NCBI GenBank assembly: GCA_902589155.1
Contig: CACIRV010000002.1
Location: forward strand, 1-64,000
Length of the DNA: 64,000 nucleotides
Origin: an uncultured Pelagibacteraceae bacterium
GTDB taxonomy: Bacteria; Pseudomonadota; Alphaproteobacteria; Pelagibacterales; Pelagibacteraceae
Reading direction: 5' to 3'
In this document: in pieces, positions 55,974 through 64,000 of the stretch
Layout: the number at the start of each line of letters is the position of its first letter
Position numbering within the stretch: the first letter of the stretch is position 1
Notes under the pieces: generated by a model
Told to the model about the DNA's origin: nothing
Database searches by the model: none
Seen by the model: only the letters and a program-made list of their open reading frames with translations
Program-made: the position numbers and the translations under genes

Positions 55974-57550
55974 TCACATTTAAAAATCTTAGCCATAATT
56001 AAACTTTCTTTAGAAAAATTAATTTGTATTCTTTCATTATGGATATTCTTGCAATTATTAGGTAATCCTTTGTTTGTGCTTCTCTCCGACAATGCTACAT
56101 AAAAAGGCCTAGTATTCTTTTTATGTAAATCCTGAAAAGGTAAAAAACAAATATCTTTATTTTCAATAAAGTCTTTAATTCCTCGATTTCTGTTAGAAAT
56201 AATACATTCATTTGATTTTATATTTTTGAAGTTAAAAAAATAAGCAATTTTTTTTGATGATACTCCCCAATAATCCAGTTCAAATTTATTATTCACTTTT
56301 GTAAAGTGTGTTAGATTATTCAACCATACATAATTATAAGGAAATATTTTTACATTCTGAAATAAAAAAAATATTATAAAAAGTCCTATAAAAGAATAAG
56401 AAATTTTTTTTGGTAAAATAAATATAGATGTCAATGAAATAATAAAAATTAAAGGTACAAGAAACATTACTTGTCTTATCTCATCATATAAATTCACATT
56501 AAATAAAATTAATAAGAAAACTATCAATAAAATTGAACTTAGTATTGAGCCAATAATTATTCCATTAAGAGTAGATTTAAAAAAAGATTTTTCATTAAGT
56601 ATTAAATAAATAAGTCCAAAAAGAATAAGAACTGGTAGTTTAAAGAATAACCAAATAGGTAAGTAAGATGATGGTAAATTTTGTGCTTTCATACATTCAC
56701 CCAGAGTTACTGTGCAAGCTGTTTGTATATGTTGACTCATCATCATAATTGCATTTATTACCTTTAAAGGATCACTCCAATAAGATGGGCTTAAAAAATA
56801 AAATAGACTTAAAGTTAAAAGAAAGAACAAGATTATTTTTTTGTAGAACAATTTAAAGAAACTAAAATAATTAGATTTAGATATGTTTATCGTTAAAATA
56901 AAAAATATCAAATACTCTACAAAAATCAAAACACCTGTGATTCTAATTGACAATAAATAAGCACTTAAAATAGCTAAAATGATAAAATATTTATCTTTTA
57001 TTTTTTTTTCTTCATAAAAATTTCTAGCAATATTAACTATATAGAATGTGCAAATTAACCAAACAGACAAAAAAGGTATGTCTTTAATATTAAAAAAACT
57101 ATGCCCCAACAGATACGGATAAGTTAAATATAGAACAGTACATAAAGATGAGTAATTTTTATTATTAGTAATAATGAAAATAATTTTTCTAAAATAAATA
57201 CCTGATAAAGCAAAGAAAATAAATACTGAAGGGTGTTTTAACAATATTGGTTTTGACTCTAAAGATACATAGTCGAAAGTAAAAAAAATTTTTAAAATAT
57301 AATCTACTGGTAATGATAAAAGATGAAAACCGGAACCGTAATATAGATTAAGTCCTTCAAGTGGATTTAATTGATAATCCGTACCAAAAAAAATATCTAG
57401 AATTTTTTTCTTATTAGATTCACCTACAAAGAAATTATGATACTCATCATGTGTAATACCAACGTTTAAAGATAAAAAAATTCCACCAATACTATAAAGG
57501 AATAGAAAATAGTAAAAAAAATTTTTTTTAAAATTTAAAATTTGACTCAC
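55970..57550 (-). CDS. multi-spanning membrane protein, GT-C (GT39/ArnT-like) candidate
   Basis: A 526-residue membrane protein with about 10-12 spans. The first periplasmic loop reads LNVGITHDEYHNFFVGE; an acidic pair here (D-E after a hydrophobic N-terminal span) is what GT39/ArnT-type transferases use to bind polyprenyl-phosphate sugars. A C-terminal soluble part of about 120 residues has scattered cysteines (ECIISN, DICFLPF, NCKNI, IFKCD). No specific donor can be named. The start is GTG at 57550. It is a lone gene between core genes and may partner with the GT2 enzyme at 45988. Confidence 0.65.
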   Translation of the reverse strand: MSQILNFKKNFFYYFLFLYSIGGIFLSLNVGITHDEYHNFFVGESNKKKILDIFFGTDYQLNPLEGLNLYYGSGFHLLSLPVDYILKIFFTFDYVSLESKPILLKHPSVFIFFALSGIYFRKIIFIITNNKNYSSLCTVLYLTYPYLLGHSFFNIKDIPFLSVWLICTFYIVNIARNFYEEKKIKDKYFIILAILSAYLLSIRITGVLIFVEYLIFFILTINISKSNYFSFFKLFYKKIILFFLLTLSLFYFLSPSYWSDPLKVINAIMMMSQHIQTACTVTLGECMKAQNLPSSYLPIWLFFKLPVLILFGLIYLILNEKSFFKSTLNGIIIGSILSSILLIVFLLILFNVNLYDEIRQVMFLVPLIFIISLTSIFILPKKISYSFIGLFIIFFLFQNVKIFPYNYVWLNNLTHFTKVNNKFELDYWGVSSKKIAYFFNFKNIKSNECIISNRNRGIKDFIENKDICFLPFQDLHKKNTRPFYVALSERSTNKGLPNNCKNIHNERIQINFSKESLIMAKIFKCD

Positions 57551-57587
57551 TTTTTAATTATATACGAAAAGAATTTCTTTTTATATT

Positions 57588-58205
57588 TTATCTAGAATAG
57601 TATTCTATAACAAGATTTGGTTCCATTATAACGGGATAAGGCACTTCTGAAAATTTTGGCACTCTAACTAACTTTGCTGTCTTATTTTTGTCATCCAGTT
57701 GAATATACTCTGGCACATCCCTTTCTTTGCTTTGGAGAGCGCCATCTATAAAAGTTAGTTTTTTAGATTTTTCTCTAACCTCAATTAAATCAGTATCTTT
57801 AACCAAATAACTTGAGATATTAACTTTTTTTTTGTTAACTCTAATATGACCATGGTTAATCATTTGCCGAGCAGAAAAAACAGTTGTGGCAAACTTGGCT
57901 CTATAGATTACAGTGTCTAATCTGCTTTCAAGTAATGCAACCAAGTTTTCAGTAGTATCGCCCCTCTTTGCTAATGCTCTTCTGTAAATATTTCTAAACT
58001 GTCTTTCATTTATATTTCCATAATAAGCCTTAAGCTTTTGTTTAGCTTGTAATTGAATTCCATAATCTGTTGGTTTTCCTTTCTTGCTCTGCCCGTGCTG
58101 CCCGGGAGGATATGCTCTTGAGTTGAAAGGACTCTTTGGTCTACCCCATAGATTTGCTTTTAACCTACGGTCAACTTTATGTTTTGATTTAAGTCTTTTA
58201 GTCAT
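57588..58205 (-). CDS. rpsD: 30S ribosomal protein S4
   Basis: Small-subunit assembly initiator S4, 205 residues, lying outside the main ribosomal cluster as in other alphaproteobacteria. It begins [20 protein letters not shown], has [20 protein letters not shown], and the S4 RNA-binding domain [20 protein letters not shown] and [15 protein letters not shown]. No zinc cysteines are present. A consensus -35 box stands just upstream, so it has its own promoter. Confidence 0.97.
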   Translation of the reverse strand: MTKRLKSKHKVDRRLKANLWGRPKSPFNSRAYPPGQHGQSKKGKPTDYGIQLQAKQKLKAYYGNINERQFRNIYRRALAKRGDTTENLVALLESRLDTVIYRAKFATTVFSARQMINHGHIRVNKKKVNISSYLVKDTDLIEVREKSKKLTFIDGALQSKERDVPEYIQLDDKNKTAKLVRVPKFSEVPYPVIMEPNLVIEYYSR

Positions 58206-58219
58206 ATTTAAATGATGAG

Positions 58220-58249
58220 TGTTTACAAGATTTCAGGGGGTATTGTCAA
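58220..58249 (-). promoter_or_regulatory. promoter of rpsD, -35 box overlapping the trmJ stop codon
   Basis: On the minus strand an exact TTGACA (58244-58249) is followed after 18 bases by TAAACA (58220-58225), with a start of transcription expected about eight bases before the rpsD ATG. The TGA within TTGACA is the stop codon of trmJ. The -10 is weak, so the spacing could also be read one base shorter. Confidence 0.5.
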
Positions 58250-58974
58250 TTATGGTGAATATTTTTTTTACTTAGAGAACTAATAATACTGGCTAAAATC
58301 CTTAATTCTTTGTCGTTAGGTTCTAATCTATAAATTAGATTGTTAATATTCATTAACATAGAGTGTTTTTTTTCGGGAGGTACAAAAAAACCTTTTTTTT
58401 CAAGCAATCCTTTAAGATGAGATAAAAGTGATGAAATTTTATTTTTAGAAGAAATTTTAATATTTTTACTGCCTTTTCCAAACTGCTTGAAATTAATAAG
58501 TTTAAAAAGTTCATAACATATTATCGTTAAAGAATGTGACAAGTTTAATGATTTAAATTTTTTTGAAGTTGGAATTTTTAATACGAAATTTGATAAAGAT
58601 AAATCTTCGTTTGATAAACCAGATGCTTCAGGACCAAACATAAGCCCAAATCGTGCATTAGTTTTTGATTTTATCATTTTTAAAAATTGGTCGATAGAAA
58701 TATGTTTCTTATTGATATCTCTTTGTCTTGCACTTAATGATACAACTATATCAAAATCACTTATTGCATCAGAAGTTTTATCAAAAATTTTAGCTTTTTT
58801 AATTATATCATATGCTCCAACAGATGTAGCTTTCGCTCTATTGTTGGGCCAGGATTGTTTCGGTGAAATTATATGAAGTTTTGAAAATCCAAAGTTTTTT
58901 AAAGATCTTGCGCATGCTCCAATATTCTCACCGATTTGCGGTTTTACTAAAATAAAACCAATCTTATTTTTCAT
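58246..58974 (-). CDS. trmJ: SPOUT RNA methyltransferase, TrmJ type
   Basis: A 242-residue SpoU-family 2'-O-methyltransferase. GFILVKPQIGENIGACARSL is motif 1, LMFGPEASGLSNEDLSLSN is motif 2 and the SLNLSHSLTIICYELF knot is motif 3. A C-terminal helical extension (LLSHLKGLLEKKGFFVPPEK) is characteristic of TrmJ, which methylates position 32 of tRNA. The target is inferred from the family. It overlaps the cimA end by 11 bases. Confidence 0.85.
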   Translation of the reverse strand: MKNKIGFILVKPQIGENIGACARSLKNFGFSKLHIISPKQSWPNNRAKATSVGAYDIIKKAKIFDKTSDAISDFDIVVSLSARQRDINKKHISIDQFLKMIKSKTNARFGLMFGPEASGLSNEDLSLSNFVLKIPTSKKFKSLNLSHSLTIICYELFKLINFKQFGKGSKNIKISSKNKISSLLSHLKGLLEKKGFFVPPEKKHSMLMNINNLIYRLEPNDKELRILASIISSLSKKNIHHN

Positions 58975-60568
58975 TTAGATTTGCTGGGGCTTTTTCTTTG
59001 TATAGTTTATAGTCTAGACTATCTATTAACGCTTTAAATGAGGCTTCAATAATATTTGGAGAAACTCCAACAGTAAACCAACTAACTCCTGTTTTGTCTG
59101 TGCTTTCAATTAAAACTCTAGTAGTCGCTTCTGTTCCAGTATTTAAAATTCTTACTTTATAATCTAATAATTTTAAATCAGAAAAAAAATTGTAATATTT
59201 TTCAACTTTTTTAAAATTTGATCTGATGGCATTATCTAGTGCGTTAACTGGACCATTCCCCTCACCATTACATTCAATATTTTTTCCATCAATTAAAAAA
59301 ACAACATTTGCTTTAGTTTTAATTGTATCTGTTTTAGCAACACTGACATTATAGCTTTTAACTTTAAGATATTCAGGAACCTTTCCTAAAAGTCTATTAG
59401 CTAGAAGTTCAAAGGAAGCGTCTGCTCCATCATAAGAATATCCACTAAATTCCCTATCCTTTACTTCATCTAAAATTTTTTGGACCTTAGGATCTTGTGA
59501 GTCTATTTTTACTCCATATTTTTCTAATCTAGATAAAATATTTGATCTTCCAGCTTGATTTGAGACGATAATGTTTCTGTGATTACCTACCATTTTAGGG
59601 TCAACATGTTCATAAGTCTTAGGATCTTTTTTTACAGCTGAAACGTGCAAACCACCTTTGTGTGAAAAAGCAGAGGCTCCAACATAAGCCATATTTTTAT
59701 TTGGCTTTCTATTCAGAATTTCGTCTAAAAGTCTTGAGCATTCTGTTAACGAAGATAACTTTTCTTTTTTAATCCCAATTTCAAACTTATCTTTAAATGA
59801 TTTTTTTAAAAATAATGTAGGAATTATTGACATTAAATTGGCATTACCACATCTTTCGCCTAAACCATTTATGGTACCTTGAATGTGTCTTGCGCCTGCC
59901 TCGACAGCTGCCAAAGAATTTGCTACTGCATTTTCTGTATCATTGTGAGCATGAATACCAAGATTTTTCCCTGGAATTTCTTTTGATACTTTAGATACAA
60001 TTTCTTTTATCTCGTTTGGCAAAGTTCCTCCATTGGTGTCACAAAGAACCAACCACCTAGCTCCAGAGTCGTATGCTTGTTTTAAGCAACTTAATGCATA
60101 ATTTGGATTAGCTTTATATCCATCAAAAAAATGTTCGGCATCAAATAAAAATTCTTTTTTATTTTTAACAAAATGTTTAGCTGTTTCCTTAATATTTTCT
60201 AAATTTTCTTCATTTTTAATACCTAGTGCTACTTTCACATGAAAATCCCATGTCTTGCCAACAACGCATACTGCTGGAGAATTTGCGTTCATTAATGATG
60301 CTAAGCCCGGATCATTGTCAGCGCTTCTGCCTGTCTTTTTTGTCATACCAAAAGCAGTAAAAATACTTTTTTTTAACTGAGGGGGGTTAGAAAAAAATTT
60401 AGTATCATTAGGATTGGCTCCAGGCCAGCCTCCTTCAATATAATCTACACCGATATCCGATAAAACATTTGCAATTTTATTTTTATCTTCTATAGAAAAA
60501 TCTACACCCTCAGTTTGAGCCCCATCTCTAAGAGTAGTATCAAATATATAAATTTTTTCTTTGTTCAT
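58964..60568 (-). CDS. cimA: (R)-citramalate synthase
   Basis: Condenses pyruvate and acetyl-CoA to citramalate, the entry to a threonine-independent isoleucine route. The 534-residue protein has the DRE-TIM signature IFDTTLRDGAQTEGVDFSIE, the GGWPGANPND loop of CimA (isopropylmalate synthases read differently), WLVLCDTNGGTLPNEI and HAHNDTENAVANSLAAVEAG. A C-terminal regulatory LeuA-like domain with TGTEATTRVLIES is present. I place the start at ATG 60568, overlapping the cysS stop by four bases, rather than at 60580. Confidence 0.9.
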   Translation of the reverse strand: MNKEKIYIFDTTLRDGAQTEGVDFSIEDKNKIANVLSDIGVDYIEGGWPGANPNDTKFFSNPPQLKKSIFTAFGMTKKTGRSADNDPGLASLMNANSPAVCVVGKTWDFHVKVALGIKNEENLENIKETAKHFVKNKKEFLFDAEHFFDGYKANPNYALSCLKQAYDSGARWLVLCDTNGGTLPNEIKEIVSKVSKEIPGKNLGIHAHNDTENAVANSLAAVEAGARHIQGTINGLGERCGNANLMSIIPTLFLKKSFKDKFEIGIKKEKLSSLTECSRLLDEILNRKPNKNMAYVGASAFSHKGGLHVSAVKKDPKTYEHVDPKMVGNHRNIIVSNQAGRSNILSRLEKYGVKIDSQDPKVQKILDEVKDREFSGYSYDGADASFELLANRLLGKVPEYLKVKSYNVSVAKTDTIKTKANVVFLIDGKNIECNGEGNGPVNALDNAIRSNFKKVEKYYNFFSDLKLLDYKVRILNTGTEATTRVLIESTDKTGVSWFTVGVSPNIIEASFKALIDSLDYKLYKEKAPANLNEK

Positions 60569-61914
60569 TTTAATTTCCAAACTGTTTTATCTTTTTGATC
60601 TTCTATTAAAATACCTTTATCCAATAAATCTTTTCTTATTTGATCTGCTAAAGTAAAATTTTTATCTTTTTTTGCTTTAGTTCTCTCAGTTATTTTCTTT
60701 AGGATGTAATCCTCTGAAACTTTAATATTAGACTTCTTTATATTTTCCCATTTTTCTTTACTAGTATTAAATAAGCCTATTAATTTACAAGCATTATTAA
60801 ATAATGATTTGCTTTTTTTATCTCCATTGTTAGCATTATTATATAGTTCATGTATTTTAGCTATAAAACCTGGTGTATTTAAATCATCTAATAATGTTTC
60901 TGAAATATCTAAAATATCTTCATCTTTTGTTTCTTCGTAAAGATTGTACCATTTATCAATTGTATTCTTTTGATTTTGTAAAAGTTCATCATTCCAATCT
61001 AAAGGCTGACTATAATGAGCGCTTAATAAAGCTAACCTTACAACTTCCCCTGAATATTTTTTCACGGCTTGAGAAATTGTAATTATATTACCTAAAGATT
61101 TAGACATCTTTTCTTTATTAAATGTAACAAATCCATTATGAACCCAATAATTTGCAAAACTATCACTAGAATTGTTGCTACAGGACTGAGCAATTTCATT
61201 TTCATGATGAGGAAAAATTAAATCTAAACCTCCGCCATGAATATCAAAATTTTTTCCTAGGTATTTTTCACTCATAACTGAACATTCTAAATGCCAGCCA
61301 GGTCTACCTCTTCCCCACGGTGAATCCCATCCTGGATCGTCATTATCGGAGGGTTTCCATAAAACAAAATCCATTGGGTTTTTTTTAAGATCTGAAACTT
61401 CTACTCTACTTCCGGCTTTTAATTCCTCTAAATTTTTGTTTGATAATTTTCCGTAATTTTTAAATGAATTTACTGAAAAATACACGTGACCTTTATTTTC
61501 ATAAGCAAAACCCTTAGAAATTAAAGAGGAAGACATTTCTATCATTTCTTTAATGTGCTCAGTGGCTTTAGGTTCCACAGTAGGTTTCAAACAATTTAAA
61601 CTTTTACAATTTTCATGAAAAACTTTTGTAACATCGCTTGTGATTTCGTTGATATCTTTTTTATTTCTTTTAGAAGCTTCGATTATTTTATCATCAACAT
61701 CAGTTATATTTCTTACATAGTTTACATTTGGTCCATAGATTGTTTTCAACACTCTAAACAAAACATCAAATACCACAAGACTACGAGCATTACCTACATG
61801 AGGGTTATCATAAACTGTGGGGCCACAAGCATATAAAGAAACCTTTTTTGGGTTAATGGGTTTAAAAACTTCCTTTTTTCTTGATAAAGAATTAGTTAGT
61901 TGGAGACTACTCAT
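60565..61914 (-). CDS. cysS: cysteinyl-tRNA synthetase
   Basis: Charges tRNA-Cys. The 449-residue class I synthetase has zinc ligand Cys30 in YACGPTVYDNPHVGN, with the HIGH motif as HVGN at residues 39-42. Further zinc-site residues lie in PGWHLECSVM and HHENEIAQS, and the KMSKS motif is in FNKEKMSKSLGNIIT. It ends in the short C-terminal domain KNFTLADQIRKDLLDKGI. It overlaps nadE by eight bases and cimA by four. Confidence 0.96.
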   Translation of the reverse strand: MSSLQLTNSLSRKKEVFKPINPKKVSLYACGPTVYDNPHVGNARSLVVFDVLFRVLKTIYGPNVNYVRNITDVDDKIIEASKRNKKDINEITSDVTKVFHENCKSLNCLKPTVEPKATEHIKEMIEMSSSLISKGFAYENKGHVYFSVNSFKNYGKLSNKNLEELKAGSRVEVSDLKKNPMDFVLWKPSDNDDPGWDSPWGRGRPGWHLECSVMSEKYLGKNFDIHGGGLDLIFPHHENEIAQSCSNNSSDSFANYWVHNGFVTFNKEKMSKSLGNIITISQAVKKYSGEVVRLALLSAHYSQPLDWNDELLQNQKNTIDKWYNLYEETKDEDILDISETLLDDLNTPGFIAKIHELYNNANNGDKKSKSLFNNACKLIGLFNTSKEKWENIKKSNIKVSEDYILKKITERTKAKKDKNFTLADQIRKDLLDKGILIEDQKDKTVWKLK

Positions 61915-62644
61915 TAAATTTGCAAACTGGTATTGGATTCATTTTGTGTAAATTTTTTTCTCTTATTTCTAAATATTTTTTATAATTAGGATCATTTTTA
62001 TCTTCCATAGCTTTTTCAAGATCCTCATAACTCATTCCAAGTTGCTGAACATCGTTTCTTCCATCATCCCACAAACCGTCTGTTGGTGGAGTATTTATTA
62101 TATCATCTGATATACCAAGATGTCTTCCGAGTTCCCAAACTTGTGTTTTAGTACAATCAGCTATTGGGGAAATATCAACTCCTCCATCACCGTATTTAGT
62201 ATAAAAACCGACGCCAAAATCTTCAACTTTATTTCCTGTCCCTACAACTATTCCATTGTTAGCAGCAGCTACTTGATACAAAGTCGCCATTCTCAATCTT
62301 GCTCTAGAATTTGCGTATCCATGTTCATTGTCAAATTTATTTAAAACTTGAGAAAAGGAAGTAAAAATTTTATCCATTTCTATTAAATGGTGTTCAACAT
62401 TTTTGTATTTTTCTTTTAACCATTTAGCGTGAGATATGCTTAAGTCATGTTGAGATTTTATTTGCTTGATTGGCATCGTTAACACAATTGTTTTACGTCC
62501 AGTATTTGCACATAATGTACTAACTACAGAAGAGTCGATTCCTCCAGAAATTCCAACAATTAAAGTCTTTGGTTTATAAGATTGAGAGTCACAATAATTA
62601 TTGATCCAATCTGAGATAATTTTTGCTCTTTTTTTTACATCCAT
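61907..62644 (-). CDS. nadE: NAD synthase, ammonia-dependent type
   Basis: Converts nicotinate adenine dinucleotide to NAD+. The 245-residue protein has the ATP-pyrophosphatase loop GISGGIDSS (residues 31-39), RARLRMATLYQVAAANNGIV, GTGNKVEDFGVGFYTKYGDG and PTDGLWDDGRNDVQQLGM. No glutaminase domain is attached, so ammonia or a separate donor must be used. It overlaps cysS by eight bases and lies 52 bases after the DAHP synthase gene. Confidence 0.93.
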   Translation of the reverse strand: MDVKKRAKIISDWINNYCDSQSYKPKTLIVGISGGIDSSVVSTLCANTGRKTIVLTMPIKQIKSQHDLSISHAKWLKEKYKNVEHHLIEMDKIFTSFSQVLNKFDNEHGYANSRARLRMATLYQVAAANNGIVVGTGNKVEDFGVGFYTKYGDGGVDISPIADCTKTQVWELGRHLGISDDIINTPPTDGLWDDGRNDVQQLGMSYEDLEKAMEDKNDPNYKKYLEIREKNLHKMNPIPVCKFNE

Positions 62645-62696
62645 AACTAGTATCTACCTCTCTTTTAAGGTCTGCTCTTAATAATTTCAATAATTA

Positions 62697-64000
62697 TTAA
62701 GACGCTGCTTTAATAATATTTTTTGAATATTTAGAATTTTTCTTTATTTCTTCAGAAATTAAGAAAGCTAGCTCTAAAGCTTGTGATGCGTTTAATCTAG
62801 GATCACAATGAGTTCTATATCTATTGGATAAATCGCTATCAGATATTTTTTGAGCTCCGCCAGTACATTCTGTGACATCTTGGCCAGTCATTTCAACATG
62901 TAAACCTCCTGCATAAGTGCCTTCGGCTTGATGGATGCCAAATACATTTTTTACTTCTTTTAAGACATTATCAAAAGGTCTTGTTTTCAATCCACTAGTT
63001 GCTTTTACGGTGTTGCCGTGCATTGGGTCACATGACCAAATTACATTTAATCCTTCTTTTTTAACTGCTTTAATTAATTTTGGTAAAAACTCTTCAGCTT
63101 TGTTTGCTCCAAATCTAGAAATTAAAGTAATTCTTCCAGCTTCATTATCAGGATTTAAAATATTACAAAGTTTTATTAGTTCCTCAGGCTTAAGAGATGG
63201 TCCACATTTTAACCCTATAGGATTTTTAATACCTCTACAAAATTCAACATGTGCTCCATCTGGTTGTCTTGTTCTATCTCCAATCCAAACAAAATGTGCA
63301 GATGTATCGTGATATTCCCCAGTTGTTGAGTCAACTCTTGTCATAGCCTCTTCAAAAGGAAGTAAAAGGGCTTCGTGTGATGTATAAAAATTAACTGTTC
63401 TTAATCTTCTATTATTTTCAGGAGTAATTCCACAAGCTTCCATAAAAGATAAAGCATCACTAATCTTATCTTCTATTTCTTTATATTTCCCTTTTGTTTT
63501 TTTGTTAATGAAACCTAAGTTCCACAAATGCACCTGTCTTAAATCTGCAAATCCTCCTTGTGAAAATGCTCTAATTAAATTTAGTGTAGATGCTGACTGA
63601 GCATAAGCTCTAAATAATCTTTTTGCATCTGGAATTCTTGCTTTTTCAGAAAATTCCATTCCATTAATATTATCACCTAAATAACTAGGTAGTTCTTTAC
63701 CATCTTTTTTTTCGACCGGAGAGCTTCTTGGTTTTGAAAATTGACCAGCAATTCTTCCGACTTTAATAACTGGCATTGATGCTGAATGAGTCAAAACTAG
63801 AGACATTTGAAGAATAGCTTTAAATGTATCTCTTATATTATCAGGATTAAACTCTTCGAAACTTTCAGCACAATCTCCTCCTTGTAATAAGAAAGCTTTA
63901 CCCTTAACAACTTCTGCTAAAGATTCTTTCAAAGATCTTGTTTCTCCGGCAAAAACTAATGGTGGATATTTTTTTACTTTACTTAATACTAAATCCAATT
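62697..64000 (-). CDS. class II (plant-type) DAHP synthase, N-terminus outside window
   Basis: Catalyses the first step of the shikimate pathway. The frame is open to the end of the window; the first residues seen ([20 protein letters not shown]) correspond to about residue 30-50 of the class II family, so the true start lies beyond base 64000. Family blocks are [55 protein letters not shown] and [19 protein letters not shown], with the metal-ligand cysteine in QGGDCAE. No chorismate mutase domain is present. It is the first seen gene of a minus-strand run towards nadE-cysS-cimA-trmJ. Confidence 0.93.
   Translation of the reverse strand, partial: LDLVLSKVKKYPPLVFAGETRSLKESLAEVVKGKAFLLQGGDCAESFEEFNPDNIRDTFKAILQMSLVLTHSASMPVIKVGRIAGQFSKPRSSPVEKKDGKELPSYLGDNINGMEFSEKARIPDAKRLFRAYAQSASTLNLIRAFSQGGFADLRQVHLWNLGFINKKTKGKYKEIEDKISDALSFMEACGITPENNRRLRTVNFYTSHEALLLPFEEAMTRVDSTTGEYHDTSAHFVWIGDRTRQPDGAHVEFCRGIKNPIGLKCGPSLKPEELIKLCNILNPDNEAGRITLISRFGANKAEEFLPKLIKAVKKEGLNVIWSCDPMHGNTVKATSGLKTRPFDNVLKEVKNVFGIHQAEGTYAGGLHVEMTGQDVTECTGGAQKISDSDLSNRYRTHCDPRLNASQALELAFLISEEIKKNSKYSKNIIKAAS

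Overview
The window looks like a piece of a SAR11 (Candidatus Pelagibacter-like) alphaproteobacterial chromosome. The supporting signs are an extremely A+T-rich sequence, lysine-, asparagine- and isoleucine-rich proteins, very short or overlapping gene junctions, no insertion sequences, and gene orders typical of this lineage (purS-purQ-purL-bolA-grxD; tRNA-Trp-secE-nusG-rplKAJL-rpoBC). The genus is inferred from style and gene order and was not checked by any search.

Layout. 1-7751: a mixed housekeeping block with the 3' part of topA, a small exported Lys-rich protein, a RidA protein, ugd and galU (UDP-glucuronate supply), panC, mgtE, a lipB that is frameshifted at an A8 tract, and an RluA-type pseudouridine synthase. 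7764-36434 (all minus strand): one uninterrupted transcription/translation supercluster. In transcription order it is tRNA-Tyr, tRNA-Gly, tuf, tRNA-Trp, secE, nusG, rplK, rplA, rplJ, rplL, rpoB, rpoC, rpsL, rpsG, fusA, the S10 and spc ribosomal operons with secY and adk, then rpsM, rpsK, rpoA and rplQ. The L30 gene rpmD is missing from its usual place between rpsE and rplO. 36571-37447: rlmB and tRNA-Thr.

37401-47735 is the accessory part. Immediately at the 3' end of tRNA-Thr lies a roughly 0.9-kb element bounded by an exact 43-bp duplication of the tRNA 3' half. Inside it, a second pair of 45-bp direct repeats (40/45 identical) flanks a single gene for a putative exported protein. No integrase is present. 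The repeats contain paired TGGTGTC boxes 11 bp apart, and the distal copy supplies a good -35 box for the cargo gene. This is the best candidate here for an undescribed mobile unit. Next come a GT61-like glycosyltransferase, NAD kinase, a SAM methyltransferase, tRNA-Leu, an autotransporter-like adhesin, an FkbM methyltransferase, a large membrane protein, a GT2 and a GT9 glycosyltransferase: a cell-surface polysaccharide/adhesion set with nadK embedded.

47732-64000 returns to core metabolism: a CinA-type molybdopterin-binding-fold protein, sfsA, map, and a purine operon (purB, purC, purS, purQ, purL) followed by bolA, a CGFS glutaredoxin and a small membrane protein. A second large membrane protein, rpsD, trmJ, cimA, cysS, nadE and the 5'-truncated class II DAHP synthase complete the window. 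There are five tRNAs (Trp, Gly, Tyr, Thr, Leu), no rRNA, no CRISPR array and no gene-free stretch above about 300 bases once the frameshifted half of lipB is counted.
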